From the NCBI RefSeq assembly GCF_024971095.1, contig NZ_CP069717.1, forward strand, positions 1,178,001 to 1,242,000: a stretch of DNA of 64,000 nt, read 5' to 3'. The stretch is from Microbacterium neungamense. GTDB lineage: Bacteria > Actinomycetota > Actinomycetes > Actinomycetales > Microbacteriaceae. Of this stretch, positions 54,017 to 61,094 are shown piece by piece (position 1 is the stretch's first letter; every line of letters starts with the position of its first letter). Under the pieces are notes generated by a model. The model was not told the origin of the DNA. It saw only the letters and a program-made list of their open reading frames with translations, and made no database searches. Made by a program: the position numbers and the translations under genes.

Positions 54017-55501
54017 ATGGACCTGACCGGTCTTGAACAGGCGCTCGGCGCCCTCAGCGGCTTCATCTGGGGGCCGTTCTTCCTCATCCCGCTGCTGCTG
54101 GGCACCGGGCTGTACCTGACCATCCGCCTCGGCGGCCTGCAGTTCCTGCGCCTGGGCGCGGCCCTCCGGCTGGGCCTGTTCACGCGCAAGGACCCCGGCG
54201 CCGACGGCGACATCTCCCAGTTCCAGGCGCTCACCACCGCGCTGGCCGCCACCGTCGGCACCGGCAACATCGTCGGCGTCGCCACCGCGATCGGCATCGG
54301 CGGTCCGGGCGCCCTGTTCTGGATGTGGGTCACCGGCCTGCTCGGCATGGCGTCGAAGTACTCCGAGGCCTTCCTCGGCGTGCGCTTCCGCAAGACCGAC
54401 GACGCCGGGGAGAAGTCGGGCGGCCCCCAGTACTATCTGGAGCGCGGCATTCCCGGCCCGTTCGGCAGGTTCCTCGCGCTGTTCTTCGCCATCGCGGCCG
54501 TCATCGCCTGCTTCGGCATCGGCAACATGACCCAGGGCAACTCGATCGCGAGCAACCTCGAGGCGAGCTTCAGCGTCCCCACCTGGGTCACCGGCATCGC
54601 ACTGACGGTGTTCGCGCTGCTCGTGCTGGTCGGCGGCATCAAGTCGATCGGCCGCGTCACCGCAGGCTTCGTGCCGATCATGATCATCTTCTACGTCCTG
54701 GGTGCGCTGTACATCCTCATCGTCAACGTGGGCGCCCTGCCGGCGGCGTTCGCGCAGATCTTCACGGACGCGTTCACCGGCACCAGCGCGGTGGGCGGGT
54801 TCGCGGGGTCGGCGATCATCATCGCCGTGCAGTACGGCGTGGCCCGCGGCGTCTTCTCGAACGAGTCCGGCATGGGGTCGGCGGCCATCGCCGCCGCGGC
54901 CGCGAAGACCAGTCATCCGGTCCGTCAGGGCCTGGTCTCGATGACGCAGACCTTCATCGACACGATCATCGTGGTCACCTGCACCGGCCTGGTGATCATC
55001 GCGACCGGCACCTGGGACGACATCGACCCGGCCACCGGGCAGCAGATCAGCCCGGCCGTGATGACCGGCGCCGCCTTCTCGCACGGTCTGCCCGGCGACT
55101 GGGGCCACTACATCGTCACCATCGGCCTGGTGATGTTCGCCGGCTCCACGATCCTCGGCTGGTCGTATTACGGCGAGCGGAACATCGAGCGCCTCCTCGG
55201 CCGGCGGGCGGTGATGCCGTTCCGCATCCTGTTCTCGCTGGTCGTGTTCGTCGGCTGCACGGTGCAGCTGAGCCTGGTCTGGACGTTCTCCGACGTGATG
55301 AACGGCCTGATGGCGCTGCCGAACCTGATCGGCCTGCTCATCCTGTCCGGTCTCGTGGCGCGGGAGACCAAGAAGTACCTGGACAACGATCCGAAGCTGC
55401 GCGCCACGACCGCGGAGGTCGACGCCTTCATGGCCGGCGAACCCGGCTGGGAGGAGTGGAAGACCCAGGCCGTCCCGGTCGCCGACGGCGGGAAGGCGTG
55501 A
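54017..55501 (+). CDS. Alanine/glycine:cation (Na+) symporter family protein
   Basis: 494 residues, about ten to eleven helices. AgcS signature regions: ATVGTGNIVGVATAIGIGGPGALFWMW, ACFGIGNMTQGNSIASNL and GVFSNESGMGSAAIAAAAAKT. It imports alanine or glycine with sodium. The overlapping amidohydrolase (four bases) may act on something it imports. Confidence 0.94.
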   Translation: MDLTGLEQALGALSGFIWGPFFLIPLLLGTGLYLTIRLGGLQFLRLGAALRLGLFTRKDPGADGDISQFQALTTALAATVGTGNIVGVATAIGIGGPGALFWMWVTGLLGMASKYSEAFLGVRFRKTDDAGEKSGGPQYYLERGIPGPFGRFLALFFAIAAVIACFGIGNMTQGNSIASNLEASFSVPTWVTGIALTVFALLVLVGGIKSIGRVTAGFVPIMIIFYVLGALYILIVNVGALPAAFAQIFTDAFTGTSAVGGFAGSAIIIAVQYGVARGVFSNESGMGSAAIAAAAAKTSHPVRQGLVSMTQTFIDTIIVVTCTGLVIIATGTWDDIDPATGQQISPAVMTGAAFSHGLPGDWGHYIVTIGLVMFAGSTILGWSYYGERNIERLLGRRAVMPFRILFSLVVFVGCTVQLSLVWTFSDVMNGLMALPNLIGLLILSGLVARETKKYLDNDPKLRATTAEVDAFMAGEPGWEEWKTQAVPVADGGKA

Positions 55502-56985
55502 CTGCCGCGGGCGAGCGCATCTCCCTCATCCGCGGCGCGCGTCCCGTCGACGGGGCGGCGCTGTTCGGATCCGACGATCCGATCGACATCGCGATCGCGG
55601 ACGGGCGGATCGCGGACATCGCCCCGGCGGGCGCGCTCACCCCCGGCGGGGCGGTGCTCGAGGCCGACGGATGCTGGGTGCTGCCGGGGCTCTGGGACCA
55701 TCACGTGCACACCGTGCAGTGGGCGCTGGACTCCCAGCGGGTCCCTCTCGGCGGGGTGCGCAGCGCGGCGGAGGCGGCGGCGGTGATGGCGGCCGCCGCA
55801 CCGCTGCCCGACGGCCGCCGTGTCGGCGCCGGCATGCGCGACGGCCTGTGGCCCGATCGCCCGGACCTCGCCGCCCTGGACGCGGTCACCGGCGACGTGC
55901 CGACCTACCTGATCAACGCCGACGTGCACAGCGTGTGGCTGAACTCGGCCGCGATCCGGCGGGAGGGCTTCCCGCCCGCCCAGGACGGCATGCTGCGCGA
56001 GGAGGAGGCCTTCGAGATCTCCCGCCGGCTGAACGCCGCAGACGACGCGCTGGCGGACGCCGCGGTGCAGGAGGCCGGACGCCGCGCAGCGGCGCGCGGC
56101 GTGACCGGGATCGTGGACTTCGACATGGCCTGGAACGCCGAAGCGTGGCGGCGGCGCTGCGTGGCCGGCTTCGACCTGCACCATGTCGAGTTCGCGTTCT
56201 ACCCACCCGGGCTGACCCGCGCGATCGACGAGGGCCTGCGCACCGGTGCGGAGCTCCCGGATACCGGCGGGCTGGTGCGGGTCGGCCCGCTCAAGCTCAT
56301 CTCCGACGGATCCCTGGGCACCCGCACCGCCGCCTGCTCGCACGCCTACGCCGACGACCCCGGCAACACCGGCGTGCTCACCATCGCACCGGACGAGCTG
56401 CGCGAGCTGCTCACCACGGCGACCGCGGCCGGCATCGACGTCGCGGTGCACGCGATCGGCGACCGCGCCGTGGCCGCGGCGCTCGACGCGTTCACCTACA
56501 CGCAGGCGCGCGGCACCATCGAACACGCGCAGCTGGTGCGGCACGCCGATCTCGCCCGGTTCGGCCGGCTCGGCGTCGTCGCGAGCGTGCAGCCGCAGCA
56601 CGCCGTGGACGACAGGGATCTCGCGACGCGTCTGTGGCGCGACCAGGACGCCATCGGCTATCCGCTCGCCTCGCTGTTCGCCGCCGGCGTCCCGGTGCGG
56701 TTCGGATCGGATGCCCCGGTCGCGCCGCTGGACCCCTGGCTGGGCATCGCCGCCGCGGTCGCCCGCACCGGGGACGACCGGGCGCCCTGGCATCCCGAGG
56801 AGCGGGTGCCGGTGTCCGCCGCCCTGCGCGCGAGCAGCCGGCACGGGGAGGCGGAGCTGCGCCCCGGAGCGGACGCCGACCTCGCCGTGTGCGGGCGGGA
56901 CCCGCGGACGGCGTCGGCCGCCGAGCTGCGCGGGATGCCGGTGGCGGCGACGCTGCTGGGCGGACGCCTCACGCACCTCGGCTGA
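55498..56985 (+). CDS. Amidohydrolase (YtcJ-like, metal-dependent)
   Basis: 495 residues. Metal ligands DHHVHT (about 67), the later GPLKLISDGSLGTRTAA lysine/aspartate region, AVHAIGDRAVAAALDAF, IEHAQLV and FGSDAPVAPLDPW fit the YtcJ-type amidohydrolase group. Substrate is unknown; amide or imide bonds are likely. GTG at 55498 overlaps the symporter stop, so the pair is co-translated. Confidence 0.9.
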   Translation: MTAAGERISLIRGARPVDGAALFGSDDPIDIAIADGRIADIAPAGALTPGGAVLEADGCWVLPGLWDHHVHTVQWALDSQRVPLGGVRSAAEAAAVMAAAAPLPDGRRVGAGMRDGLWPDRPDLAALDAVTGDVPTYLINADVHSVWLNSAAIRREGFPPAQDGMLREEEAFEISRRLNAADDALADAAVQEAGRRAAARGVTGIVDFDMAWNAEAWRRRCVAGFDLHHVEFAFYPPGLTRAIDEGLRTGAELPDTGGLVRVGPLKLISDGSLGTRTAACSHAYADDPGNTGVLTIAPDELRELLTTATAAGIDVAVHAIGDRAVAAALDAFTYTQARGTIEHAQLVRHADLARFGRLGVVASVQPQHAVDDRDLATRLWRDQDAIGYPLASLFAAGVPVRFGSDAPVAPLDPWLGIAAAVARTGDDRAPWHPEERVPVSAALRASSRHGEAELRPGADADLAVCGRDPRTASAAELRGMPVAATLLGGRLTHLG

Positions 56986-57018
56986 GACGAAACCGGAGAC
57001 CACGCGGCCGACACGACG

Positions 57019-57056
57019 GAGCCCGCCCGCTCCCGGGGTCGGGAACGGGCGGGCTC
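57019..57056. terminator. Bidirectional terminator between the amidohydrolase and dps
   Basis: An 11-bp perfect stem GAGCCCGCCCG/CGGGCGGGCTC encloses a second TCCCG/CGGGA stem. It lies between convergent genes. Confidence 0.85.
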
Positions 57057-57069
57057 GGGTCGTCGGGCG

Positions 57070-57555
57070 TCAGGCGGCGATGTGGGAGACCAGGAACCAG
57101 CGGTCCTTCTCGAGACCGCGCATGATCTCGATCGCGACGTCCTGGCTGGTCAGGTCGACCTCGTCCAGGCCCTCGATCGCGGCCTTGACGTCGGCGAGGA
57201 TCGCGTCGATGTCGCTGATCACGGCGCGGACGAGGTCGTCGGACTGGGTGAAGCCGGCGGGAACGGCGGTCTTCCCGGCCTTCTCCGCGACGGTGGACAG
57301 GCGGGCGTCGATCGGCAGGCCGAGCGCGACGATCCGCTCCGCGGCGGTGTCGGCGAACTCGCCCGCGTGGGCGACGATCGTGTCGAGCAGCTCGTGGACG
57401 CCGACGAAGTTCGCGCCGCGGACGTGCCAGTGCGCCTGCTTGCCGTTGACGGTGAGCGCCTCCAGACCCAGGACGATCGGGGAGAGGAACTGTGCGGCGG
57501 CGGCCGCGATGGTCGGGTCGACGGCGGTGGTGGGGACGGTCTGTGCCTTGCTCAT
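57070..57555 (-). CDS. dps: Dps-family ferritin-like protein
   Basis: 161 residues. A dodecameric iron-storage and DNA-protection protein. Ferroxidase-site residues lie in KQAHWHVRGANFVGVHELLDTIVAH and EFADTAAERIVALG. The ATG at 57555 has GGAGGATCCC before it; the extra 14 N-terminal residues of the longer frame (MDMSGPENTHSED) are not used in my call. No basic N-terminal tail, so DNA binding is uncertain. Confidence 0.94.
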   Translation of the reverse strand: MSKAQTVPTTAVDPTIAAAAAQFLSPIVLGLEALTVNGKQAHWHVRGANFVGVHELLDTIVAHAGEFADTAAERIVALGLPIDARLSTVAEKAGKTAVPAGFTQSDDLVRAVISDIDAILADVKAAIEGLDEVDLTSQDVAIEIMRGLEKDRWFLVSHIAA

Positions 57556-57596
57556 GGGATCCTCCGAGTGTGTGTTCTCCGGGCCTGACATGTCCA

Positions 57597-57602
57597 ACGC
57601 TA
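57597..57602 (-). promoter_or_regulatory. -10 of dps (TAGCGT)
   Basis: Minus-strand TAGCGT; expected leader about 35 bases with GGAGG. Confidence 0.5.
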
Positions 57603-57681
57603 CTCAGCCCTCCGCATTCCGCAAGCAAGCTGAGGCAACGCTTAGTGCCGCGGGATTCCGGGGGAGCGACCGCGATCGCGG

Positions 57682-57687
57682 TAGTCT
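57682..57687 (+). promoter_or_regulatory. -10 of the gamma carbonic anhydrase gene (TAGTCT)
   Basis: TAGTCT, seven bases, ATG at 57695. Confidence 0.65.
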
Positions 57688-57694
57688 CGGCAGC

Positions 57695-58231
57695 ATGACC
57701 GTCGCCCCCGGAGCATCCGTCATCGCCCTTCCCGATCGCCGTCCCGAGCTCGCCGAGGACGCCTTCGTCGCCGCCGGCGCCCGCATCGTCGGCGAGGTGC
57801 GCCTGGCACGCGGCGCCAGCGTCTGGTACAACGCCGTGCTGCGCGGCGATTCCGCCCCGATCACGGTGGGGGCGGGCAGCAACGTGCAGGACAACGTCTC
57901 GGTGCACGTCGACAGCGGCCACGCCGCGGAGATCGGCGCGAAGGTGTCGATCGGGCACAACGCGGTGGTGCACGGTTGCCGCATCGGCGACGGGTCGCTG
58001 ATCGGGATGGGCGCCGTGATCCTCAGCGGCGCCGTGATCGGCCGCGGATGCCTGGTCGCCGGCGGCGCGGTCGTGCTCGGCGGCACCGAGGTGCCGGACG
58101 GGTCGCTCGTCGCCGGGGTGCCGGCGAAGGTGCGCCGGGCGCTCACCGAGGAGGAGCGCTCCGGGCTGATCGAGAACGCCGAGATCTACCTCCGCCACGT
58201 GCAGACCCACCGGAACGCGACCGCCCTCTGA
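57695..58231 (+). CDS. Gamma carbonic anhydrase-like left-handed beta-helix protein
   Basis: 178 residues. Hexapeptide repeats make up a left-handed beta helix; SVWYNAVLRGDSAPITVGAGSNVQDN and three His candidates in VHVDSGH and IGHNAVVHGC form a zinc site at the trimer interface. This is the YrdA/PaaY/CaiE group: some have carbonic anhydrase activity. No paa genes here. Leaderless ATG. Confidence 0.92.
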   Translation: MTVAPGASVIALPDRRPELAEDAFVAAGARIVGEVRLARGASVWYNAVLRGDSAPITVGAGSNVQDNVSVHVDSGHAAEIGAKVSIGHNAVVHGCRIGDGSLIGMGAVILSGAVIGRGCLVAGGAVVLGGTEVPDGSLVAGVPAKVRRALTEEERSGLIENAEIYLRHVQTHRNATAL

Positions 58232-58262
58232 TCCCGTCGCCGCCGCGGCCGGAGCGCACCGG

Positions 58263-58268
58263 TAGGCT
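58263..58268 (+). promoter_or_regulatory. -10 of tRNA-Met (TAGGCT)
   Basis: TAGGCT ten bases before the tRNA 5' end. Confidence 0.55.
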
Positions 58269-58278
58269 GGATCCTCAC

Positions 58279-58355
58279 GGGGCCGTGGCCAAGCTGGTCA
58301 AGGCAGCGGGCTCATAACCCGACGATCGTGGGTTCAAGTCCCACCGGCCCCACCA
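58279..58355 (+). tRNA. tRNA-Met (CAT), probably elongator
   Basis: Acceptor GGGGCCG/CGGCCCC with discriminator A and encoded CCA; D arm TGGCCAAGCTGGTCAAGGCA; anticodon CAT in GCTCATAAC; T arm GTGGGTTCAAGTCCCAC. The first base pair is G-C, unlike initiator tRNA. A tRNA-Ile with lysidine-modified CAT cannot be excluded by sequence alone. Confidence 0.9.
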
Positions 58356-58636
58356 TCCGCGCCGGCGTCGCCGCCGGCCGTCGCACTACCGCCGCCGACG
58401 GCGTCCCCGACGCTGTCGCCGCCGCCGGCCGCCGCGTCCGGGTCGGTCTGGGGCCCGCCGATCACGCCGATGCCGATGGCCTGGTGGTCCGGCTCCGGCT
58501 CGGTCCGCGGCGGGGCCTTCGGCTCTTCGCCGGGATCCTTCTCCGTGCTCGGCTCCTCGAGCTCCTCGGTCGTCGGCTCTTCCGGCCGCTCCCGGCGGTC
58601 TCGCTGATCCTTCTCGTCCTGTTGCTGCTCGTCCAT
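58334..58636 (-). CDS. Small acidic, low-complexity protein antisense to the tRNA-Met 3' end
   Basis: 100 residues; MDEQQQDEKDQRDRRERPEEP at the start, then a Glu/Pro-rich part, IGVIGGPQTDPD, and a Gly/Ala-rich tail. The ATG has AAGGAGGG at the right distance, which supports translation. The final codons overlap the tRNA-Met gene on the other strand by 22 bases (58334-58355). I do not know the function; it looks intrinsically disordered. Confidence 0.6.
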   Translation of the reverse strand: MDEQQQDEKDQRDRRERPEEPTTEELEEPSTEKDPGEEPKAPPRTEPEPDHQAIGIGVIGGPQTDPDAAAGGGDSVGDAVGGGSATAGGDAGADGGAGGT

Positions 58637-58718
58637 GGATCCCTCCTTCGGAGTGGCATCCGATGCTACGAGCCGCGCCGCGGCCGCCCCAGGCCCTCGA
58701 CAGCGGGCAGGGCGCGGC

Positions 58719-58724
58719 TATACT
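58719..58724 (+). promoter_or_regulatory. Perfect TATACT -10, possible distal promoter of yihY
   Basis: TATACT is 97 bases before the yihY GTG. No clear -35 found. This would give a leadered transcript in addition to the proximal one. Confidence 0.4.
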
Positions 58725-58809
58725 CCGCCGCGGTGCCCGCCGGGGACGGGCGCCGTAGCATCGGCATCCGCTTCCGGGCAAGGGAGGTGCGCACCCGGCG
58801 GGAACGGTG

Positions 58810-58815
58810 CAGGCT
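58810..58815 (+). promoter_or_regulatory. -10-like hexamer of yihY (CAGGCT)
   Basis: CAGGCT, six bases, GTG at 58822; weak at position 1. Confidence 0.35.
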
Positions 58816-58821
58816 ACCGGC

Positions 58822-59802
58822 GTGGGGAGCACGCGCATGGGGAGCAGGCGCCGGATCGCGGCGCACATCGTCCGGCGCGTCGTGCACGGGTTCACGGCCA
58901 ACGAATGCCCGAACGCCGCCGCGGGCCTGGCCTTCTACGCGCTGCTCGCCCTGTTCCCGACGCTCATCGCCGGGTTCGCCCTCGTCGGCCTGTTCGGGCG
59001 TCGCCGGGACGCGGAGCGGGTGGTGCTCGACCTCATCGGCGAGGTGCTCTCGCCGGAGGTGGCCGCCGCGGTGCAGGAGCCGATCGAGGAGCTCGCCACC
59101 GCCTCCGGGGCCGGAGTGGCCCTGACGATCGGCCTCGTCATCGCGCTGTGGACCGTCGCCCGCTACATCACCGCCCTCGGACGCACGATGAACGGGGTGT
59201 ACGGCGTCACCGAGGGTCGGCCGTACTGGAAGGCGAAGCCGGCGCACCTGCTGGTGACCGTGCTCGTGTTCGTGCTGGTGCTCGCCGCCGTCTCCCTGGC
59301 CGTCGCGTCGTGGCCGCTCGCGCAGGCTCTCGCCGACCTCCTCGGTGCGGGGGAGCCGGTGCTCGCCGCCTGGCGGATCCTGCGGTGGCCCGCGCTGCTC
59401 CTCCTCGTGGTGCTCGTGGTCGCGGTGCTCTACTACTTCGCCCCGAACGTGGAGCAGCCGCGCTTCCGCTGGGTGAGCGTCGGCGCCGTGATCGCGATCG
59501 CCGTGCTCGCCGCAGCATCCGCCGCCTTCGGCTTCTTCGCCGTCGGCATCGCCGACTACGGCCGGATCTACGGCGCCTTCGCCGGCGCCGTGCTGTTCCT
59601 GCTGTGGCTGTGGATCGCGAACATGGCGCTGCTGGTCGGGGTGCTCTTCGACGTGGAGATCGAGCGGGCGCGCGAGCTGCGGGCGGGGCTGCCGGCGGAG
59701 CGGCGGGTGCAGCTGCCGCTGCGCGACACGCGGCGGATCGCCGCGGAGACCCGGCGCGAGGCGGACGAGGTGCAGGAGGCCCGGCGGATCCGGCGCTCCT
59801 GA
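58822..59802 (+). CDS. YihY/UPF0761 (RbnM-type) membrane protein
   Basis: 326 residues. About six helices, N-terminal basic segment, and the family core FTANECPNAAAGLAFYALLALFPTLIAG with YYFAPNVEQPRFRWVSVGAVIAI. The former ribonuclease BN label for this family is not supported in general; a transporter or envelope role is open. GTG at 58822 is chosen by the promoter-like hexamer, with an in-frame GTG at 58807 as alternative. Confidence 0.9.
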   Translation: MGSTRMGSRRRIAAHIVRRVVHGFTANECPNAAAGLAFYALLALFPTLIAGFALVGLFGRRRDAERVVLDLIGEVLSPEVAAAVQEPIEELATASGAGVALTIGLVIALWTVARYITALGRTMNGVYGVTEGRPYWKAKPAHLLVTVLVFVLVLAAVSLAVASWPLAQALADLLGAGEPVLAAWRILRWPALLLLVVLVVAVLYYFAPNVEQPRFRWVSVGAVIAIAVLAAASAAFGFFAVGIADYGRIYGAFAGAVLFLLWLWIANMALLVGVLFDVEIERARELRAGLPAERRVQLPLRDTRRIAAETRREADEVQEARRIRRS

Positions 59803-59810
59803 GCGGCGCC

Positions 59811-60026
59811 TCAGGCGCGCAGGTGCTCGGTCGGGTAGCGGTCGCGGATGCGCTCGGCGAAGAACCGGCCGAGGCTGGGCGCCGCGAGCAGCTCGCGATG
59901 CACGGATGCCGGCACCGCGTAATAGCGGTACACCTCGCCGCTGCGGAACTCGACCTCCAGCACCGCCGTCGCCCGGTCGTAGCCGACGGCGGCGAGGGCG
60001 CTCGAGGTCACGGGGAGCCGCTTCAT
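59811..60026 (-). CDS. KTSC domain protein
   Basis: 71 residues. The KTSC domain, named for a Lys-Thr-Ser-Cys-like motif in some members, is a small beta-barrel-like fold of unknown role: VTSSALAAVGYDRATAVLEVEFRSGEVYRYYAVPASVHRELLAAPSLGRFF matches its layout. ATG at 60026 overlaps the DUF72 TGA by four bases. Because the DUF72 gene is shifted by a deletion, KTSC is in frame with its 5' part and forms a continuous open frame. Confidence 0.85.
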   Translation of the reverse strand: MKRLPVTSSALAAVGYDRATAVLEVEFRSGEVYRYYAVPASVHRELLAAPSLGRFFAERIRDRYPTEHLRA

Positions 60027-60737
60027 CGCACCTCCACCGGGGCGTCGCCGACCCGTCGGGCCAGCGCGACCGCGTCGTGCGGGGCATGCCCGCGCGCGTC
60101 GTTGCGGCCAGCGGCCGGCGGTGTCCGCGACGGTCATCGCCGCGCCGTGCTCGCGCAGCAGCGCGGCGAACGCCTCGTCGTGGAAGCTCGGCGACCGCGG
60201 CTCGAGGCCGTGACGCAGCGGGCGGTCCTCGTCGACGCTCAGCCAGGCCCGCCCCTGCAGACGCTCGTCGTGCTCTCGGGCGATCTCGAGCGCCTCTCCG
60301 GTGGTGCGCGGGAGCGCGGCCAGGAACGCACCGACGACCTCGGGCTCGAAGTCCTGGCGCGCCGGCAGCTGCCACAGCATTGGCCCGAGCGCCGGCCCCA
60401 GGGCGAGCACCCCCGAGGCGAGGAAGTTCGCCAGGGCGGTGCGCGGCTCGCGCAGCCGCAGCATGTGGGTGATGTAGCGCGACCCCTTGACGGCGAACAC
60501 GAAGCCGTCCGGTACGCTCTCCCGCCAGCGGCGGTAGCTCTCCGGACGCTGCAGCGAGTAGAACGAGCCGTTCAGTTCGACCGTCGACATCGTGCGCCCG
60601 ATGTGCTCCAGCTCCCGGCGCTGCGGCAGCCCCCGCGGGTAGAAGTCGCCGCGCCAGGGGGCGTACCGCCACCCGGACGTGCCCACGCGCACACGGCCGG
60701 CCGGACCGGCCGGCGTCGCCGCGGCATCCGTGCTCAT
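60023..60737 (-). pseudogene. DUF72 family gene with internal deletion and frameshift
   Basis: Start ATG at 60737 (TAGCAT six bases upstream). The first 211 residues match DUF72 (VGTSGWRYAPWRGDFYP, ELNGSFYSLQRPESYRRW, VADTAGRWP). Near 60104 the frame breaks: on the shifted frame the sequence NDARGHAPHDAVALARRV (60103-60050) is the characteristic DUF72 C-terminus, ending at TGA 60025-60023. About 50-60 residues normally between these (the VYVRLHG to VYVYFDN segment) are missing. A deletion joining the two halves out of frame explains it. TIM-barrel function, unknown even when intact, is probably lost. Confidence 0.85.
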
Positions 60738-60743
60738 CCCGCG

Positions 60744-60749
60744 ATGCTA
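60744..60749 (-). promoter_or_regulatory. -10 of the DUF72 gene (TAGCAT)
   Basis: Minus-strand TAGCAT, six bases before ATG at 60737. Confidence 0.65.
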
Positions 60750-60838
60750 CGCAGGAGCGGCCCGCGCCGCGCAAGCCCCTTCCCGCGGATGCCGCCGACC
60801 CGGCATGCTGGGAGGACAACCGCCGGAAGGAGGGCCAC

Positions 60839-61051
60839 ATGAGCGGGTTCCAGGACGACCCCGTCGCCGACGTCCCTGAAGGGGACCGTCTGGATCAGGA
60901 GCGCGAGGCGTGGGAGACGGACGCGGCCGACCCCGAGCAGCCGGTCACGCCGGCCGTGCCGCGGGCCGAGGACATCCACGCCGACCCCGTCGACGTGCTC
61001 GAGCAGTCCCTCGAGGTGCCCGACGTGGACGATCTCGACGAGGAGGAGTGA
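60839..61051 (+). CDS. Small acidic protein of unknown function
   Basis: 70 residues, strongly acidic (many Asp/Glu; DLDEEE at the end). GAAGGAGGGCCAC before ATG is a strong ribosome binding site. VPRAEDIHADPVDVLEQSLEVPDVDDLD reads like a short helical binding segment. No family recognised. It is convergent with the DUF262 gene. Confidence 0.7.
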   Translation: MSGFQDDPVADVPEGDRLDQEREAWETDAADPEQPVTPAVPRAEDIHADPVDVLEQSLEVPDVDDLDEEE

Positions 61052-61094
61052 CGGGTCATCGGGCGGCCGGAGCGGTCACCCGCGGCGGGAGCGG

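Noticed and set aside
58279..58355. Initiator tRNA
   Set aside because: Initiator tRNAs have an unpaired first base and GGG/CCC anticodon stem pattern; this gene pairs G1-C72, so elongator Met or lysidine-modified Ile is more likely.
59811..60737. One intact 308-residue DUF72-KTSC fusion protein
   Set aside because: DUF72's own C-terminus is visible in another frame within the same span, so the apparent fusion is a deletion/frameshift product.
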